A stretch of 64,000 nt of DNA from Plasmodium malariae. Taxonomy: Eukaryota; Apicomplexa; Aconoidasida; Haemosporida; Plasmodiidae. The stretch is from NCBI RefSeq assembly GCF_900090045.1, contig NW_021638294.1:30730-94729 (forward strand), in the 5' to 3' direction. Positions 1-14,209 of this stretch are shown here, in pieces (positions within the stretch are counted from its first letter, which is position 1; each line of letters opens with the position of its first letter). The notes beneath the pieces are model-generated. The model made no database searches. It was not told the DNA's origin and worked only from the letters and a program-made list of their open reading frames with translations. A program made the position numbers and the translations under genes.

Positions 1-354
1 AAATCTTTTATTACTTTCTTAATTGTATAATGGGATATAGGTAAATTAGTAGGCAACAAGCATCAAAATTTTTAATTTAACGTCCTCCAATTATTTTCCT
101 ATTTAAAATTTTATACATATTTCAATTAATCATCTTCTTTATAGAGATAGTTTATCAACCAAGTATATTCTGCAGTGCATCCAAATAATATAAAGTACTA
201 TTTCCATTACTATTTTTAAATATTCTAAATTATGTTTGTTATATATTTTTTTTTGTTTTTTTAATAGAAATATCTACGTAAAAACAATTTTTATAAAATT
301 AATATTCGTAGTAATAACTCATTTAATGTAAATTTTGTCTTTAGTAAATTAATT
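1..354. other. Flank downstream of the PIR gene, no gene seen
   Basis: AT-rich sequence at the window edge, immediately 3' of the minus-strand PIR gene. I see no open frame or motif worth naming. It probably contains the 3' UTR of that gene. Confidence 0.6.
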
Positions 355-1619
355 TCAAGCAGGGTGATAGGCTACATTTACTTCTCTTCTCCTTAAATTT
401 GATAAAACATGTGTAGATATGTATTCTGTTAATTCCTGTTTATAACTATCATCTAGACTACGTTTAATTAATTTTTTCCTTATTAATTTTGTATTTATCC
501 AGGATACAATTGGAGTAAACTATTTTAAAAACGATGCGTACAAGAAGTTTATATTATAATTATTAAACAAATATTTATTATTTTTTCTTTATTAAAGATA
601 AATATATATTAGTAAATTAGAATACTTATATTTATATTCTTTATTTCTATTTACCTTATATAAAATAAAGCTAATAAATAAAATTCCTGCAAGAGGAAAA
701 GCAACCAACATTAAAATTTGAGATATACTATAAGTAGATTGACCAGTTGTAGGTGTCGTTCCATTAGGAAAATGATCATCTAATTCATTCAAACCAATAG
801 ATTCAGAATGATATTCTTTTATTTTATACTTTAAAGTAAGTAGCTTTTTGCTAAAACATTTAGGAACATGTTTCATAAGTACTTCACAGTATGCCTTAGA
901 ACTGGATGAATTACAGGTTTCATACACTTCATTGTATGTATTGATAGCTTGATCAAGGTATTCTTTAGATGCTCTATCACACATATTACCATTAATCTGA
1001 AGAGTTTCCTCAATAGTGTCGTGATATTTACAATATTCATACACAATCTTCATTTTATTAAACTCCTCCTTACTAATACTTCCAAAAAAATCACACTTGC
1101 ACTTATCCCTTCCAGCAATTCTTTTTGAACAAGTATCAAATGTTGTAATAATATCTGAAAATGAACCATCATTTGATAATATATTAAATAATTTATTACC
1201 TATCCAGTAGTACAAGCTATAACATTGTTCATTACACTTAGGACCATTATTAGAAAAAGATATGAAACATAAAGCATGTAGAATCTTATCTTCAACACTC
1301 TTAATATCATTGTAACTATTTAATTGAGATTTAATTGTTTTAATTTTATCTTCTTCACCGTAACAATGATTATCCCCTGATGATTCAAAATCTTCATAAT
1401 TTTTCGAAGATAATAAATCTAAGTAACTTTTCTTAGCATTAAAATAAAAAAAAAAAATTACAAATAATGGGAAAATATTATTACTCAGAATAATTTTATT
1501 AATATATTTATTTAGAAAAACAAATATTATTCAATGAATATTAAATATAATGTATTATTAAAAAGTATATAAACCTCTAGCATAGATGTCATTTTTAAAG
1601 ATGGGTTAATTCCTGGCAT
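355..1619 (-). CDS. pir: PIR protein, intact three-exon gene
   Basis: Member of the Plasmodium interspersed repeat (PIR) superfamily of variant antigens, expected on or beneath the infected red cell surface; precise role unknown. Exons by GT/AG reading: 1575-1619 (15 codons, MPGINPSLKMTSMLE), 655-1431 and 355-519, all phase 0, giving 328 residues. The long exon is Cys-rich (for example CKCDFF), as usual for the extracellular PIR domain, and ends in one membrane span near residues 250-272 followed by LYK. The last exon starts FTPIVSW, matching the FTP start of PIR cytoplasmic tails, and is basic. The splice donor after LYK is GTAAAT and the acceptor AATAG. I found no internal stop or frameshift. 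It points towards coordinate 1, opposite to the other PIR gene. Length is normal for the family. Confidence 0.9.
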
Positions 1620-3749
1620 ATTACAAATAAAAGAAAAAACATTTTTTTAAAATAATTTTTTATATATATATCATATTAGAAATTAGTATTTTTCTTATGT
1701 TATATTAAATATTTAAAAAAGTATATAGTAATTATATTCTTATAATTTTTTTTCAATTTTTTTTTGAGATATAAACTACAATAATATAATTATTTTCATG
1801 TAAAAGTAACATTTATAAATATGATATAGCATGTATAAGATATATACAACAAACGAATAAATAAGAATAACGATATTTTAAGATTTTCTAACTTACTTAA
1901 ATGTTACACGACTTAATTACATATAGCAAGTAGGATATCGTTTATTTTAATATACATATTCAGAAATTATTTCATATATACATTTATATAATTTTTTTAT
2001 AAGAATTTTTGGGTATGTATTAATGACGAAATAATTTTTTTACATATATTATTATAAGAAATTGTTCTCTGAAAGATGTAATTATATATTTATAATTAAT
2101 CTGACAAAATACTTTGTCTGTTCAATTACTTATAATTTCGTTGAAAATATTAAAATTAAGAAATTATTAATAATGTATAAATTCATGCTATATTTGTCTT
2201 TAAATATATTTAATGAAATATTTACATAATATGTAATATTAAATTTTGGAATGATTATGTGTAAAAAAATAATTTAAAAATATCTATTTTACATTTAATA
2301 TATAGAACTATTTCCTTGATATATATATTTATCTTTTATATATCTCTACTTTATACTTATAAATATTATGGTTTTATAATCTTCAAAGTTCTTAAAATAC
2401 ATTTTATGAAACATTAATTAATAACATTAATATATATAGCAACAACTTATTACTTCCACTGAAAGTAAATTCTTAATATTTTTATAGAGATAAACTAAAT
2501 CCTAATAAAAAGAAACCTTAATAATTTTTAATTTAATAAAAATGATATACTCCTAAAATTAATTTATTTAAATTATTATTATAATTACATAATTATTGAG
2601 AATGTAGTGCTCTATCTTATATAAAATTTTTATAAAATTAAGGATAAAAATATTTAAATAAAATATAATTAAAATAAATTTTGTATAATTGATATTTTTC
2701 AGAAATATACATAAAACTAATAATTTATTTGACTATATTATAATTATAGTGAACATTACTAACTTATTACTAACTCTTATTATAAGGGGTTTGTCACCAC
2801 TATTTTACAATATTAATTTTATGGAGTTATTATAATAAATTAACAAATAAAACTCTATCATATATATTAGTATAAGAAGAAAGCAAACCACTATTAGCTA
2901 CAATTATCACATGTATTAAATTAAATATATTATTATTTATTTTTATTAATATATCCTTTTTTATTAATTTTAGTATTTATAATTCTATTCTGCATGTATA
3001 TTTTACAGTACGTAAAGAGAATTTTAGTACTTCACATTAATATAATTTGTTATACTTAATGTTAATACTTGTTAATGTAAAATATGAATTCCATTTTATT
3101 TTTATGTAACTAAATGATTTCTCTCTTAATATATGCGATTACATTTTATACATTACTTCTAACAGTATTAAATATGTTCTTTCATTACATTTTCCTAATG
3201 CAATTTTTTTTAGGTCTTTCATAATTCTTAATCTATAATTATATATAACTGTACACTATGGTTACACATATAAATATTCGTAAAAACGATAGCTCGTAAA
3301 ATTCTTTTTTTCTTTTTAAAAATGAATGATTTTTTCCTAATTAAATTATGGAAATAATTATATGAATAATAATAAAAATAACTTAGTAGTTTATATTATA
3401 CCTGTAAAAAATTTTGTTCACTCAAAATTCATTAAATAGAAGTTTTATTTTGTTAAATGATCCTTTTTATTTTTTCTATTTTATTTTTATTATTATACTA
3501 TACTTAAACTCCCATTATTATTTGAGGTTGTGCAATAGTAAATATAAGCTTACCTTTATAAATAAATTTTTTATTCTTATTTTATTTTTTTCACCATATA
3601 TTATATAGTTATGTGCATCTTTTGTAATAAGAATGTAAATTTTTGTGGGCATAATAAGAATCAGGATAAATACCGAATTATATTTATTATCTCTAAAAAA
3701 ATTACGGTTTCATATATATATAATAAAACGGATAGAAAAAAATTTTCTA
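1620..3749. other. Intergenic, no gene seen
   Basis: About 2.1 kb between the minus-strand PIR gene and the plus-strand STP1 pseudogene. It must hold the PIR promoter on its left side. Very AT-rich with short homopolymers. The longest open frame here (3414-3608) is low-complexity Phe/Ile/Tyr/Leu and unconvincing. Decayed 5' parts of the STP1 pseudogene may lie in the right-hand part but I could not recognise them. Confidence 0.5.
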
Positions 3750-5627
3750 ACATTTTACGCGGTACTAATATTGATCAAGTTGTTAAGTAAGCATCAGAAT
3801 CTGAACCTCAAGTATTTCCGTCAAAGGAATCTTCAGGTACGCAAAGTAACACTGAAGAAATTCAAAATATTCTAAATGAATAAAATGTATTTCTAGAAAC
3901 GCCACTGCAACTTCAATCTAAGGGTACATTTACACCAGATCTTAATGCACCGCAACACCCAGATCTTCAAGGGTCACTATCATCTCATTCCCCTGAATCT
4001 CCTCAGTTGTCTCCTGAAGTATCAGCCTCTGCCTCAGATTTTTCAAATTATAATGAGCCAATTAAAACTATATGTACCATTAATGCTACTTATTCTTCTA
4101 TTTTTTAAATAACTGCAATATATAACATATACATTTAAAATATAATTACAGATTCAAAAGAGCATACAATTAATTCATATATTTCTCCTATTCTAATAAG
4201 CTTCCTATGTGTTATTGTATTTTCCCTTTTTACTATAGTAAAATAGAACTTAACAATTAGAAATATGGTAATGATTTGTTTACTATTATAATTTATTTTA
4301 TAAATATCTATTTTTTATATCATAGCACGCTTTAATAGGATTGTTCAAACAAAAAAAGAAAATAAAAAGAAGACAGGTGAAATTTCTGAGATTACTAGTA
4401 CTTTTATTTTCTAACAATATAAGTAAACGTTTTACAGATAATAATTTAGAAAACTCCATATATGATGATGAAGAAATCATAAAAAAAATTAAAATAAATG
4501 AACTTACAAAAAATGTAAATTCGTCAAAGCGACAAAAAGACAGATCCAATACCATAATAGAAGTACATATGGAAGTACTTGAAGAATGCAGAAATGAAGA
4601 CTGGGAAAACAACAAAGAAGCATTCTTAGAAATATGTATAGATGAGTTAGCAAAAGAGAATTATAGAACCAATCCTAATTTAACAGATGATGATCTAATA
4701 AAAGAAAATATTAAAAGTAGCAATGATATTAAAAAACAAAATATTAAATGGAATAAATGAATAGAAAGATATAGAAATCTTTCTGAAAAATTGAAAAAAG
4801 AAGAGTGGTATAATAATTAGAAAAATGAATGGAAAAAAGAACTAGCTTATATACAAGAAATTGAAGAACTAAAAAAGAAATCTTCTTAAGAAAATCGCAA
4901 AATTTGATCCTTAGAAATAGAAAAAGATCTATAGAAACAATGGATATTAGAAAACTGTAATATTATAGAACAATATTTGGAACAGGAATGGCTTAAGGTA
5001 TTAATAGAGAAGTTGCAGAGTATATCAGAAGAATGAGTAAGTGAAGAAACCATAAATTATATATCTTTAATAAATATAGAAGAATTGCTGCACAAAGAAA
5101 ATTATAAAGAATTATATAAATATATAAAAAAAAAAGTATTGACAAAGATGTGTATTCTTGCGCTTATGTGGATATTGGACAAATGTACAAAACAGGTGAA
5201 TTTTGATAATACGCAATCATACTTGGATAGTTCAATAAATGAATGGAAGGCAGAAGTATATTCAGGCAACAAACAAGAAATTACAGTAAATATAATTGAA
5301 TATAATAACAATGATATAGAAAATAAAAGAAATAGGGAATTCCATGCGCACATAGGGAAAGACAGTTTCAGAAATGAGATAGAAATTTGGATAGGAGAAG
5401 ATGACTTATATGCAAGTTCTATAGTTAATGATCGGACAGTAGAAGAATCCACTGATATAGCAGAAAAACACATTTCATAAATTAATACGAATACAACCAA
5501 AAATTCTTTAAGATGAAATACTGCTAAAAACAAAGGTTATATGAATTTTGTAATGTCTGTAAGAAATAAAGAAGAAGAATATAAAGTATCAAGTAATAAA
5601 GAAGAAATAAGCAAGCATGAAATATGA
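3750..5627 (+). pseudogene. STP1: STP1 pseudogene, 5' end not recognisable, many in-frame stops
   Basis: Decayed copy of the subtelomeric STP1 family. Recognisable parts in order: a Pro/Ser/Gln-rich segment at about 3791-4075 (for example TFTPDLNAP and SPESPQLSPE) with stops at 3788 and near 3881; an intron of 78 nt (4074-4151); a membrane-span exon from 4152; and the cytoplasmic exon from about 4326, whose start (ALIGLFKQKKKIKRRQVKFL) parallels that of the intact gene at 42.6 kb, followed by VHMEVLEECRNEDWE. Between 4758 and 5036 this exon carries six nonsense codons (4758, 4818, 4887, 4905, 4932, 5034), then reads in the same frame to 5480. A further decayed tail runs to about 5627. The N-terminal Cys-rich exon and exon 1 were not found. 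Stops without frameshifts in the cytoplasmic exon suggest decay mainly by base substitution. Confidence 0.85.
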
Positions 5628-8600
5628 TGTTTGAAATTCAGATACTTAAAATATATTACTATTACATGGGCAATTTTTTATTTCTAATAAAATATCCATT
5701 ATAACATTATATTAATGCTCTTTTCAATAAAATTAGTAAGATTATATTATATATATTAAAAAAATAATAAAAATTGATATTAACATTTTCCAAAATATTA
5801 AACATAGAAAAAAATAATATTTTGAATAATAAAAAAGAGCAAAATAAATAAATTTTAACACTATTTTGAATTAATATAATATTATTACATAAATTTATAT
5901 AATTATATTTTATTCTATTAAAAATAACTGTACAATATTCTTCACTTTTGAAAAGAAAAATATTCTGTAACCTATAAGTATTCGCATTATTTGGAAATCA
6001 ATGTTTAATTGATATAGTAAATCTTTTCATTAAAGAAAAATGTTGTTAAAATATAGGGAAAATTAATTATATGCTACATATATTTTATCTTATAAAAAAG
6101 TAAACCATATAATCCATAAAAAAATGTTAATCTCTATGCCCTAATAAATGTTCTCATATTAATAGTTCTCATTTATTATAAATTTATAATACTTTAACTG
6201 TTATATATTTAATAATTTTTTTCTTGAGTTATTTATATATACGCAAAATGAAAAAATCATATATAAAAATTCATTCTCTTAATAAAGAATTTAATTTTTT
6301 TTCTCAACAATATTGTGACTTTAATAAAAAATGTTCATACATATTTATGTACCTTAATATTATTAAAGTATTTATTTTTTTGTTTATATAAGTTTTATTA
6401 AAATAAATTTTAAATATCAATTAAATTATTAAAATGACAAAACTGTGATAATAATGAAATTATTCAGGATACATAATTTTTTATATTAACCTTATTATTC
6501 ACTTTTAAAAAAGGATATAAACCAATAATTAAAAACGATTCTTATTGTTTTATTGTTCTTTTTTTTTTACACATTATAATTTATAAATATTTTTATAATA
6601 TCAAAGATATAAAATATAATTATAGAAAAGTATATAATTTAAACAGTACTAAATTGATAAGTTTCAACACTTTTTTAAAATGAAGTACAAATGAAACAGA
6701 ATAAAATTATTTCATAGAAAATTCAAAAAATATCATATATTTTTATTTTTTTCCTTTCAATTAAATATCTATTTTTATTATATTAATAAAAAAATTTGGA
6801 CACTACCTTTTTGAGTTTTGAAAAGAATATATAAATTCTAACTTTCAATTTTTTTCTCTTTTGATTTTTGTAATTATAGAATAATATATTTCTTTTTAAT
6901 ATTTAGTTAATAATATTTTTTCTTCTTATATTTTTTTTTATTATTGTATAAATTATATATATATTTATTTATTTATAACAAAAACCAATAGTAGATCTAT
7001 TTGTTAAAATATTTAATCCATTTTGATACATAATAATTTTTTACTTTTATCATATTCCATAAAAAATAAGTAAATTATAAATTTTTATTTACTAGTTTGT
7101 ATTGAGTAAAAGCATAATAACTTCGTTCTGCTTATTTTTTAAACATTATAATAAATGCAGTAATAATATTAAGAACAACGATAAAAAATAAACTATTCGG
7201 AATTAATTATAAGTATTATGATCAAGTCACACAATTCTAATTGGAATATAAATTCTAATTTGTAATATAATATCCTCATATTACATAAAACATATATATT
7301 ATAGTATGTCAATAATATTTTGTTAAAAAAACATTGTTTTTACTTATTAATAATATTAACGTTTTCCATATTTCAAAAAATATTTAATAAATTTAAATGA
7401 ACTTAAATATTCTTATTTTATATTACAAATAATGAATATATAGTTCTTTTAAAGTATATTATTTTAATATATATGTCTCCTTTCAAAAAATACTTTTATG
7501 TTTTATAATGTAATATTTATATCACTTATATAATTCATTAATATTGTGTATAAATTACAAAGATATTAATACGTATGTTTTCTTATATTTCTTATATTTG
7601 ATATGTAAACTTAATAAATTATTTAATTTAACTATAATCATATAAACATATTGCAAGTACATTAAAAATATATTAAATATTATAAAAAAATATTAACATA
7701 CATGGACTTACGAACATAGTTATTATTTAATATAAAAGTCGAATTACAAAACCGTAATGTTTTGAAATATATAACGAGCCTTGATAGATATTATACTTCA
7801 TTAAGTTAAAAGCTGATGTAAATATTAAAAAAACAAATTTTAATATTATAAATAAAAAAATGATATAAGAGCAAAAGAATATCCACTACAAAATAACGTT
7901 AACTAATATTTATTTTAGCAATTATAAAGCTTATTGTACTATTTAAAATTCTACATAGCTTATGAAGAAAATGACAAATCATTACATATATGAAATAATA
8001 ACAAAAACATATTTTTCTTTTATTTCATTTTTTATTTTTTTTTTTAAATATATTTGATTATATGTTAAATAGATTAATTCAATTAAGATATAACTTATAA
8101 TTTATATATCATACTAAACGTATATAATCGTTAGATAATTTAGAACAATAAAATATATATAAAAAAAAAATAATAATAATTTAATATTATTTTCTAAATA
8201 CATTGTATTAAATGTTATAATATGTTAGAACTCATATGAAATATAATATCATAAATAAAGTAGAAGTAACATATACATAATTGAAAAATATTATGATATT
8301 AACCTTCGCAACTCTTTTATTATATATTGAAATATAAACACATACCATAAACAACATTACTAATAAGTTGTATGCTCTATAGATTATTATGATAAATAAT
8401 GATTGACATTTTAATCTATGTTTTTGTTATGCTACATGTACAAACGATTTCAATAATAAATTTTACTAAAGCAATTAAGATAAATATTATATTATTTTGC
8501 TTTTTATTTTTAATACATAATAATAATTATTCTATAGTATAAACATATTTACTTTTTCTGCATACATTTATATATTGAATATAAATATATATATTAACGC

Positions 8601-9442
8601 ATTATGAAGGTTCTAAATAGAAAGTAAAACTTTAACTTCTGTATATAATACAATGAAGAGAATTAGCAGATTATTTTAAAATTATACGATATATTGTATT
8701 CGTGGAATATTATATTTATAATTAAAATAAATTTTTTGAGGATGTATATTTTTCATTTAACAAATAAATGCCTATTTTCATATAATATATTTCTTTTTAG
8801 CTAAATGTCTTTTTTTATTTAGTTAAACTTAAATTTTAGTAATAATTGTGATGTTCAGTTTATTGACTAATATATATGTTATTGATACTTATAATAAATA
8901 TTATATTAAATAATATGAATTGTATTATTTTAATAATGAAAAAATAGTAATAAAATATAAGAGAAAATTATATATCTTATAAATAGTTAATATTTAACTA
9001 TTTATAATATTTTTAAAGACCCAAAGAGATTCCTAAATATATATTACAGTATAATGAGAAATCCATATGAGTATGTACTAAAATTAATTTATTTTTTTAT
9101 ATAAAATATCATTAGAATTACATAAGCTTCATATTAATAAAAATATAGAAAAGAATATTTTTCTCTATAATAATTTTTTAGTTACAATAAAGTGATCCTG
9201 TTTTTCAAATTATTATATTTTCAATTAAAGGATTTAATTTATAGTGTACTAAGCATATTAAGTTATTTTAATATTATCAAAATATAAAGAGAAACTTTTA
9301 CTTATTTATGTTTTAAAATTCTATGTATGAAAAAAAAAAATACGTCACATATAAACATGTTATATATTTATATTTACTTATACCAAAATTAACATGATAC
9401 CAATTTAATTATTTCCAATTTTGTCACATATACTTATATATA
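5628..9442. other. Intergenic, no gene seen
   Basis: About 3.8 kb of very AT-rich low-complexity sequence between the STP1 pseudogene and the plus-strand PIR gene. No open frame of useful length or recognisable family segment. The right end should contain the promoter of the PIR gene. Confidence 0.55.
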
Positions 9443-10626
9443 ATGACATCCGGAGTTCCAGGAGAAAATGTAATAACTATTATTATGTTATAATAATTAT
9501 ATGTATTATTATATTAAAGAATCCTACATTCTAGAAATGATATAGAAATATATTCTATGAAATTATGTTTTTGCACACTTAAATATTAAAATCGTACTTT
9601 TTTTCTTTTCAGGAAACTTCCGTGACATTATTTCTTAAATATAAAAAGGTATTTGAAGATGTTATATCAGATATTCTTAACAATAAACGGGGGGGAATTG
9701 GTGAAAATCCTGGAAGGAAATGTGCTAAAATGAATAATTATCCTGATTTTACTACACCATGCCAACAGGTTGGTAGATATTTAATTGAAATAAAGGAAAA
9801 CTATAAACATGATAGCCTCAAACGTTGTAAATACTTAAATTACCTAATCAATGCAGATAACAGATACAATAATTCAAGTTGGTTTCAGGGATATAGAGAT
9901 TTTTCGTCCCAAACAGAAAATATATGCACAGACGAAATAAAAACTATTCCAAAGGAATCTTTAGATAAACTTAAAAAACTATATGGCTATTATGATAATT
10001 TCAGCATATTTAATGGTAAAGACAATGACTCCGATGGTAATATTTGTAAATGTGTTAAAGAATGTTATAACATTTATAACGATAATTACAAAAAATGTCA
10101 AAAAAATAGCAATGACCCTCTTTGTGAGGAGTTAATCAATTTTAAGTATGCATATGATGATAAAATGGATAAATTATCTCCATGCATTGGTTTACCAAAA
10201 ACATTACCACAAATAGAACAAACTTCAACAATAATATTACCAACTACAAAAAAAGATGACGTATTTGTTCCCATTTTAACAACAGCTATCGTATTACTAA
10301 TGTCTTTCACTATATTTTTTTTATATAAGGTTAATAAGACTTATACTTAAAATTAATAATAATTTATCACATATAGAATAATTTATTTTCACAAAAATTT
10401 TAAGCATATAGAAATTATATTTTTAAATAAATATACATATATTTTGATGTAGTTTACTCCACTGAAATCTTGGATATATAAACGTTTACTAAAAAAAAAA
10501 ATTATTGAACTTAACAAATTTCAAGAAGAATCGAGAGAATCCTTACAAAACCTTCATGAAGTAGTAAATAGAAATTATGAAGGAAGTTTTCATAATATAT
10601 CCTATCAACCTCAAGGACACACCTGA
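9443..10626 (+). CDS. pir: PIR protein, intact three-exon gene
   Basis: Second intact PIR-family variant antigen. Exons: 9443-9469 (9 codons, MTSGVPGEN; donor GTAATA), 9613-10329 and 10453-10626, all phase 0, giving 305 residues. The acceptor of the second exon is a classical polypyrimidine tract ending TTTTCAG. The long exon carries the spaced cysteines of the family and the segment KESLDKLKKLYGYYDNF, and ends in one membrane span near residues 226-245 followed by LYK. The tail exon begins FTPLKSWIYKR and is Lys/Arg-rich. No internal stop. Flanked by the STP1 pseudogene upstream and, tail to tail, by the first fam-m-like gene downstream. The start was chosen because it sits directly before a good donor and gives the usual short Met-initiated PIR exon. 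Confidence 0.9.
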
Positions 10627-13318
10627 TGCAAAATTAACTGCTTATATTATTTTCAATAGAAAATAAAATACTTAGTGATATATATGTTACACTTATGTAC
10701 AAATTCATTAAAAAGCAATATAAATATTAAATAAAGAAATGAATACATGTCTATAAAAATTATTCAAATAAAAAGATAAATACGATACTATTTTTTAAAT
10801 TAGTAGTAGAAAATTCCCTTTAAACGAGATTCCCCTTAGAATTAAATATAAATAATTTTAAAACTTAAGCATATAAAACAAGATGATAAAGCAAAATTGC
10901 ATATCATTATATAACAATATGAGGTAGCGTTTATTTTTTTAGTATTACAAAAGTAAAAACAACATTAGAAACAACACCAATAATAATATTATATAAATAA
11001 AAAATGTAAAACCTTGGAATAAAAACATTAATCAAAATATAAAGTATATATATACTTTTTCTTTATAACTTTATTCAAAATTTTTATTATTTGTCTACTT
11101 TCAATTTAATATAACTAAAAATGTTACACATTATGTAACAGTTTTAACGTTTTTTTTCTTCTATTGATATATATTATATGTTATATTGTTGACAGGGTAT
11201 TTATGATTGTCGCTAAGGTAGATGAATTCTAATTTTAATTGAATTCAAATGGGAAAAATCCTAACCATTATTTTATAATTCATAAGTAAAATCTGCTTTA
11301 GCATTATTCTTATTGTTTTTTTACTGCATTAATACCTTATTCTATATATAACATACATATGATTAAAAAAATTGATATATGATAAATAATAAAAATACGT
11401 GTAATTACATTATAAATTTTTTGATAAAGTAAATTTTAATAATAACAAATAATATTTAAATGCCTATGCTTTATTTTTATTTTATCCATATAAAAAAAAA
11501 ATACAACAAATATTCCCATAAATATGATAGCAAGTAACATGTTTATGTTTATAGAATCTGAGAAATACAAAAGTAATTCTTATTTTATTGAGTTTCCAGA
11601 TACAATCTATTTCTATATTATCTACACAATTTATTATCTATACATTCAAATAAGAATAATAATTTAGAAAAGGATGATTTCGTTTCTCATTACATGAAAT
11701 TTTTAGGCACCATGGTAATTTGTTAATTGTAAACCTCATGTACTCACTCATTTTTTTATTGTACATAGTTACATATGTCTTTGGATTTTACTATAAATAT
11801 GAATTTTAGTTATTCACAATATATAATATATTTTGCGCTATACTTAATATTTAGTTCAAAATAATAAAAAAAAATACATGTAATATTGAAATTATAGAAA
11901 ATTATTCAAACAATGAAATATTAATATAGAAAGGATAAATGAAATAATTTTAATGATAATGAGGTAAAAATTTTATTTTTAATTATTATTTCTTTACAGT
12001 AAGCATAGATTTAGTAAAAACAAAGTTCGGAGAACATGATGCATACATCTAATTAAAATAAAAGCAAAATTTAGTCTGTTATAATTGTTAATTATTGTTT
12101 TTATTTAAACAGTAATTATTTATTAAAATATATATTTACATACATTGTCAAATACATACTGTGACACATAACAAAAATAAAATATAAAAGTAATAAAGTA
12201 ATATTATCTTACAACATCATTTATTTACTATCGACTTAATATATTTTAACCAGAATTAATCTATAAAAGTTATTTACTTAGTTCTAAAAATTCGATATAT
12301 ACTTAATTTAATTTTTATAAAGAAATAATTTTAGTGCTGCAAAGGTTGCTTTCACTTATATATTAAAGATATAATATTTAAACAAGAAAACATTAACAAT
12401 TAGAAAAATGTTTTTATAATTCTAAATTTATTTCTTTTAACTTTTTTTTAAGTTTATATGTAAAAAAATATTTTATTTTCTTAAAACTATGAAGTATATT
12501 TTTTTCTTTTTAAATAATAATTGATTGTATATTTAATAATATTTATAAACTTATAAAATAAAATAAGAATATAAATGAAATTAAAATATAATCCATAAAT
12601 CCTAAATTGGGGATCCTAATTAAAGGGATATTACTTTATAATATATCTATAATTTTGCTTTTTTACGATAGAAGAAAGACTAAAAGTTTATTAAAATAAT
12701 TTTTACAATTAATATATTTTATAACGTATTTCACTTAAAATATATTATTTATAATATATATTAGGTTCCTTATTAACTAAAACAATATACGTATACATAT
12801 CAATGCAACGAAATATCATGACTATCTTTTATTACAATATAGGAGACATTTCTTGCTAATTTTAAAATAATACATTTTCTTATTTACCAGAAAAAATAAT
12901 AATTTTAGTTTGCTATTTATAATATAGAAAGAAAAACATTTTATCGCAAATATAAATTTATATAATTCTAAATAATTATCTATATTGTACTATAATATGT
13001 TAATTTTCAAGCATAATCACATATTTTTTATAGAAATATATTTAAATATATAAATAAATACATTATTCCATAATATTTATTAAGATAAAATCATAATCTC
13101 TGTTTAGGTACAAAATCATTAAAACATTTAAATTCAAAAAAAAACAAAGAAAATATATTTCCCATGTTATGTTTCTAAAACACCATTTATACAAGCGTGC
13201 ATTTATAATATTTTAGAAATTATATATATTCTAATTAAGAACATCACATAAAATATTACATTTATTTTTCATATTAAATGTTTCATTACATAAACATATA
13301 TATTCCTTATTATTCATT
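10627..13318. other. Intergenic between convergent genes
   Basis: About 2.7 kb between the plus-strand PIR gene and the minus-strand fam-m-like gene, so it should hold two 3' UTRs. AT-rich. The only recognisable element is the conserved motif near 13.19 kb, listed separately. An imperfect palindrome with two GAATTC sites lies near 11.22-11.25 kb. Confidence 0.5.
13186..13210 (-). promoter_or_regulatory. Conserved downstream motif of fam-m-like gene
   Basis: On the plus strand it reads TTTATACAAGCGTGCATTTA. It lies about 110-130 bp past the stop codon of the 13.3 kb gene. A close match (TTTATACAAGCGCACTTATG) occurs beyond the stop of the 32.7 kb gene, and a looser match near 51.75 kb. Possibly part of the 3' UTR or polyadenylation region; function is inferred only from position. 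Confidence 0.4.
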
Positions 13319-14209
13319 TTACTCATTTATTAACTTAATTTTATTATATTTTTCGTTATTTCTTAAGATCTTGTAAGTACTTATTATAATCATAATAGAT
13401 AACATAATCATAAGCACGCTAAATAATGCTATAAAAATATAGTATTCTTTTCCCTTTATCAATGAATCTATAAATTGTTTAAAAGTATTCCATGTTGTAC
13501 CTTCTATAATACTGTCCCATGCATTCTTCAAAGATTCCAGTTTTGGTAATACGGGTATTCCTATTCCCAGCAAGAGAAAAATAAGTAACATAGAAATCCC
13601 AATTCCATATTTTCTAAATTTTATTTTTTTTAAAGATATATCACAAATTCTCCTGTTTCTTTCAAGATAATGATCATAATCTTTTTTTTTAACCCATTTT
13701 TTTTCAAAATGGAAATGTTTTCCATCAAACATTCCTTTATTATAATCTGTAACTTCTGTATAATATTGTGCCTTATTTAATAAACTTCTATTTAATTGTT
13801 TGTTTGTTTTTTCGTCCAGTTTCTCATTTTTAGATATATCTTTTTTTTCGTATTCTGCATTTTTTGGCAAATCCTTTTTTAACCCTAAAGTATATGAATC
13901 GTTGTTCTCTATACATTTTGCTAGTATTCTATAATTTTTTGTATCTAATCTTCTATCAAGTTCGTATCTTTCATCCATAGATCTATTAAATACTCTCTAA
14001 AAGACCATAGTAAAAAATAATTATTAAAAGGCATAAATCATTTCACTCAAAAAATTAATATTTATAAAAATGATACTTGGAAATTATTAATAAGCATATA
14101 TGCTTAAATAGTATTATCATACCTCATCCATGTTAAAATGATATATCAAATTTAAGATGATTAATACAGAAATTTTAATGAACATGGTTGACTTAATTTT
14201 ATGTTCCAT
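13319..14209 (-). CDS. fam-m: Fam-m-like Plasmodium exported protein (fam-l/fam-m superfamily)
   Basis: Two-exon gene, 254 residues. Exon 1 (14123-14209) encodes a 29-residue signal peptide starting MEHKIKS with the hydrophobic run ISVLIILNLIY; donor GTATGA. Exon 2 is 13319-13996, starting RVFNRSMDERYELDRRLD. An export-like motif RILAK is at residues 52-56, followed by a charged Lys/Asn/Glu region, then the signature FDGKHFHFEKKW near 119-130, and two membrane spans near 160-180 and 214-236, ending KILRNNEKYNKIKL. This architecture is that of the fam-l/fam-m families of P. malariae, thought to be exported into the red cell; function unknown. The signature identifies this subtype; I assign it to fam-m rather than fam-l from memory. 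It is the downstream member of a doublet with the gene at 16.9 kb. Confidence 0.85.

Noticed and set aside
4298..4615. Minus-strand open frame opposite the STP1 pseudogene
   Set aside because: Shadow of the Lys/Glu/Arg-rich STP1 cytoplasmic exon; a similar antisense frame appears opposite the intact STP1 (44769-45044).
11220..11250. Near-palindrome with two GAATTC sites
   Set aside because: Imperfect and short; such inverted repeats are expected by chance in DNA this AT-rich.
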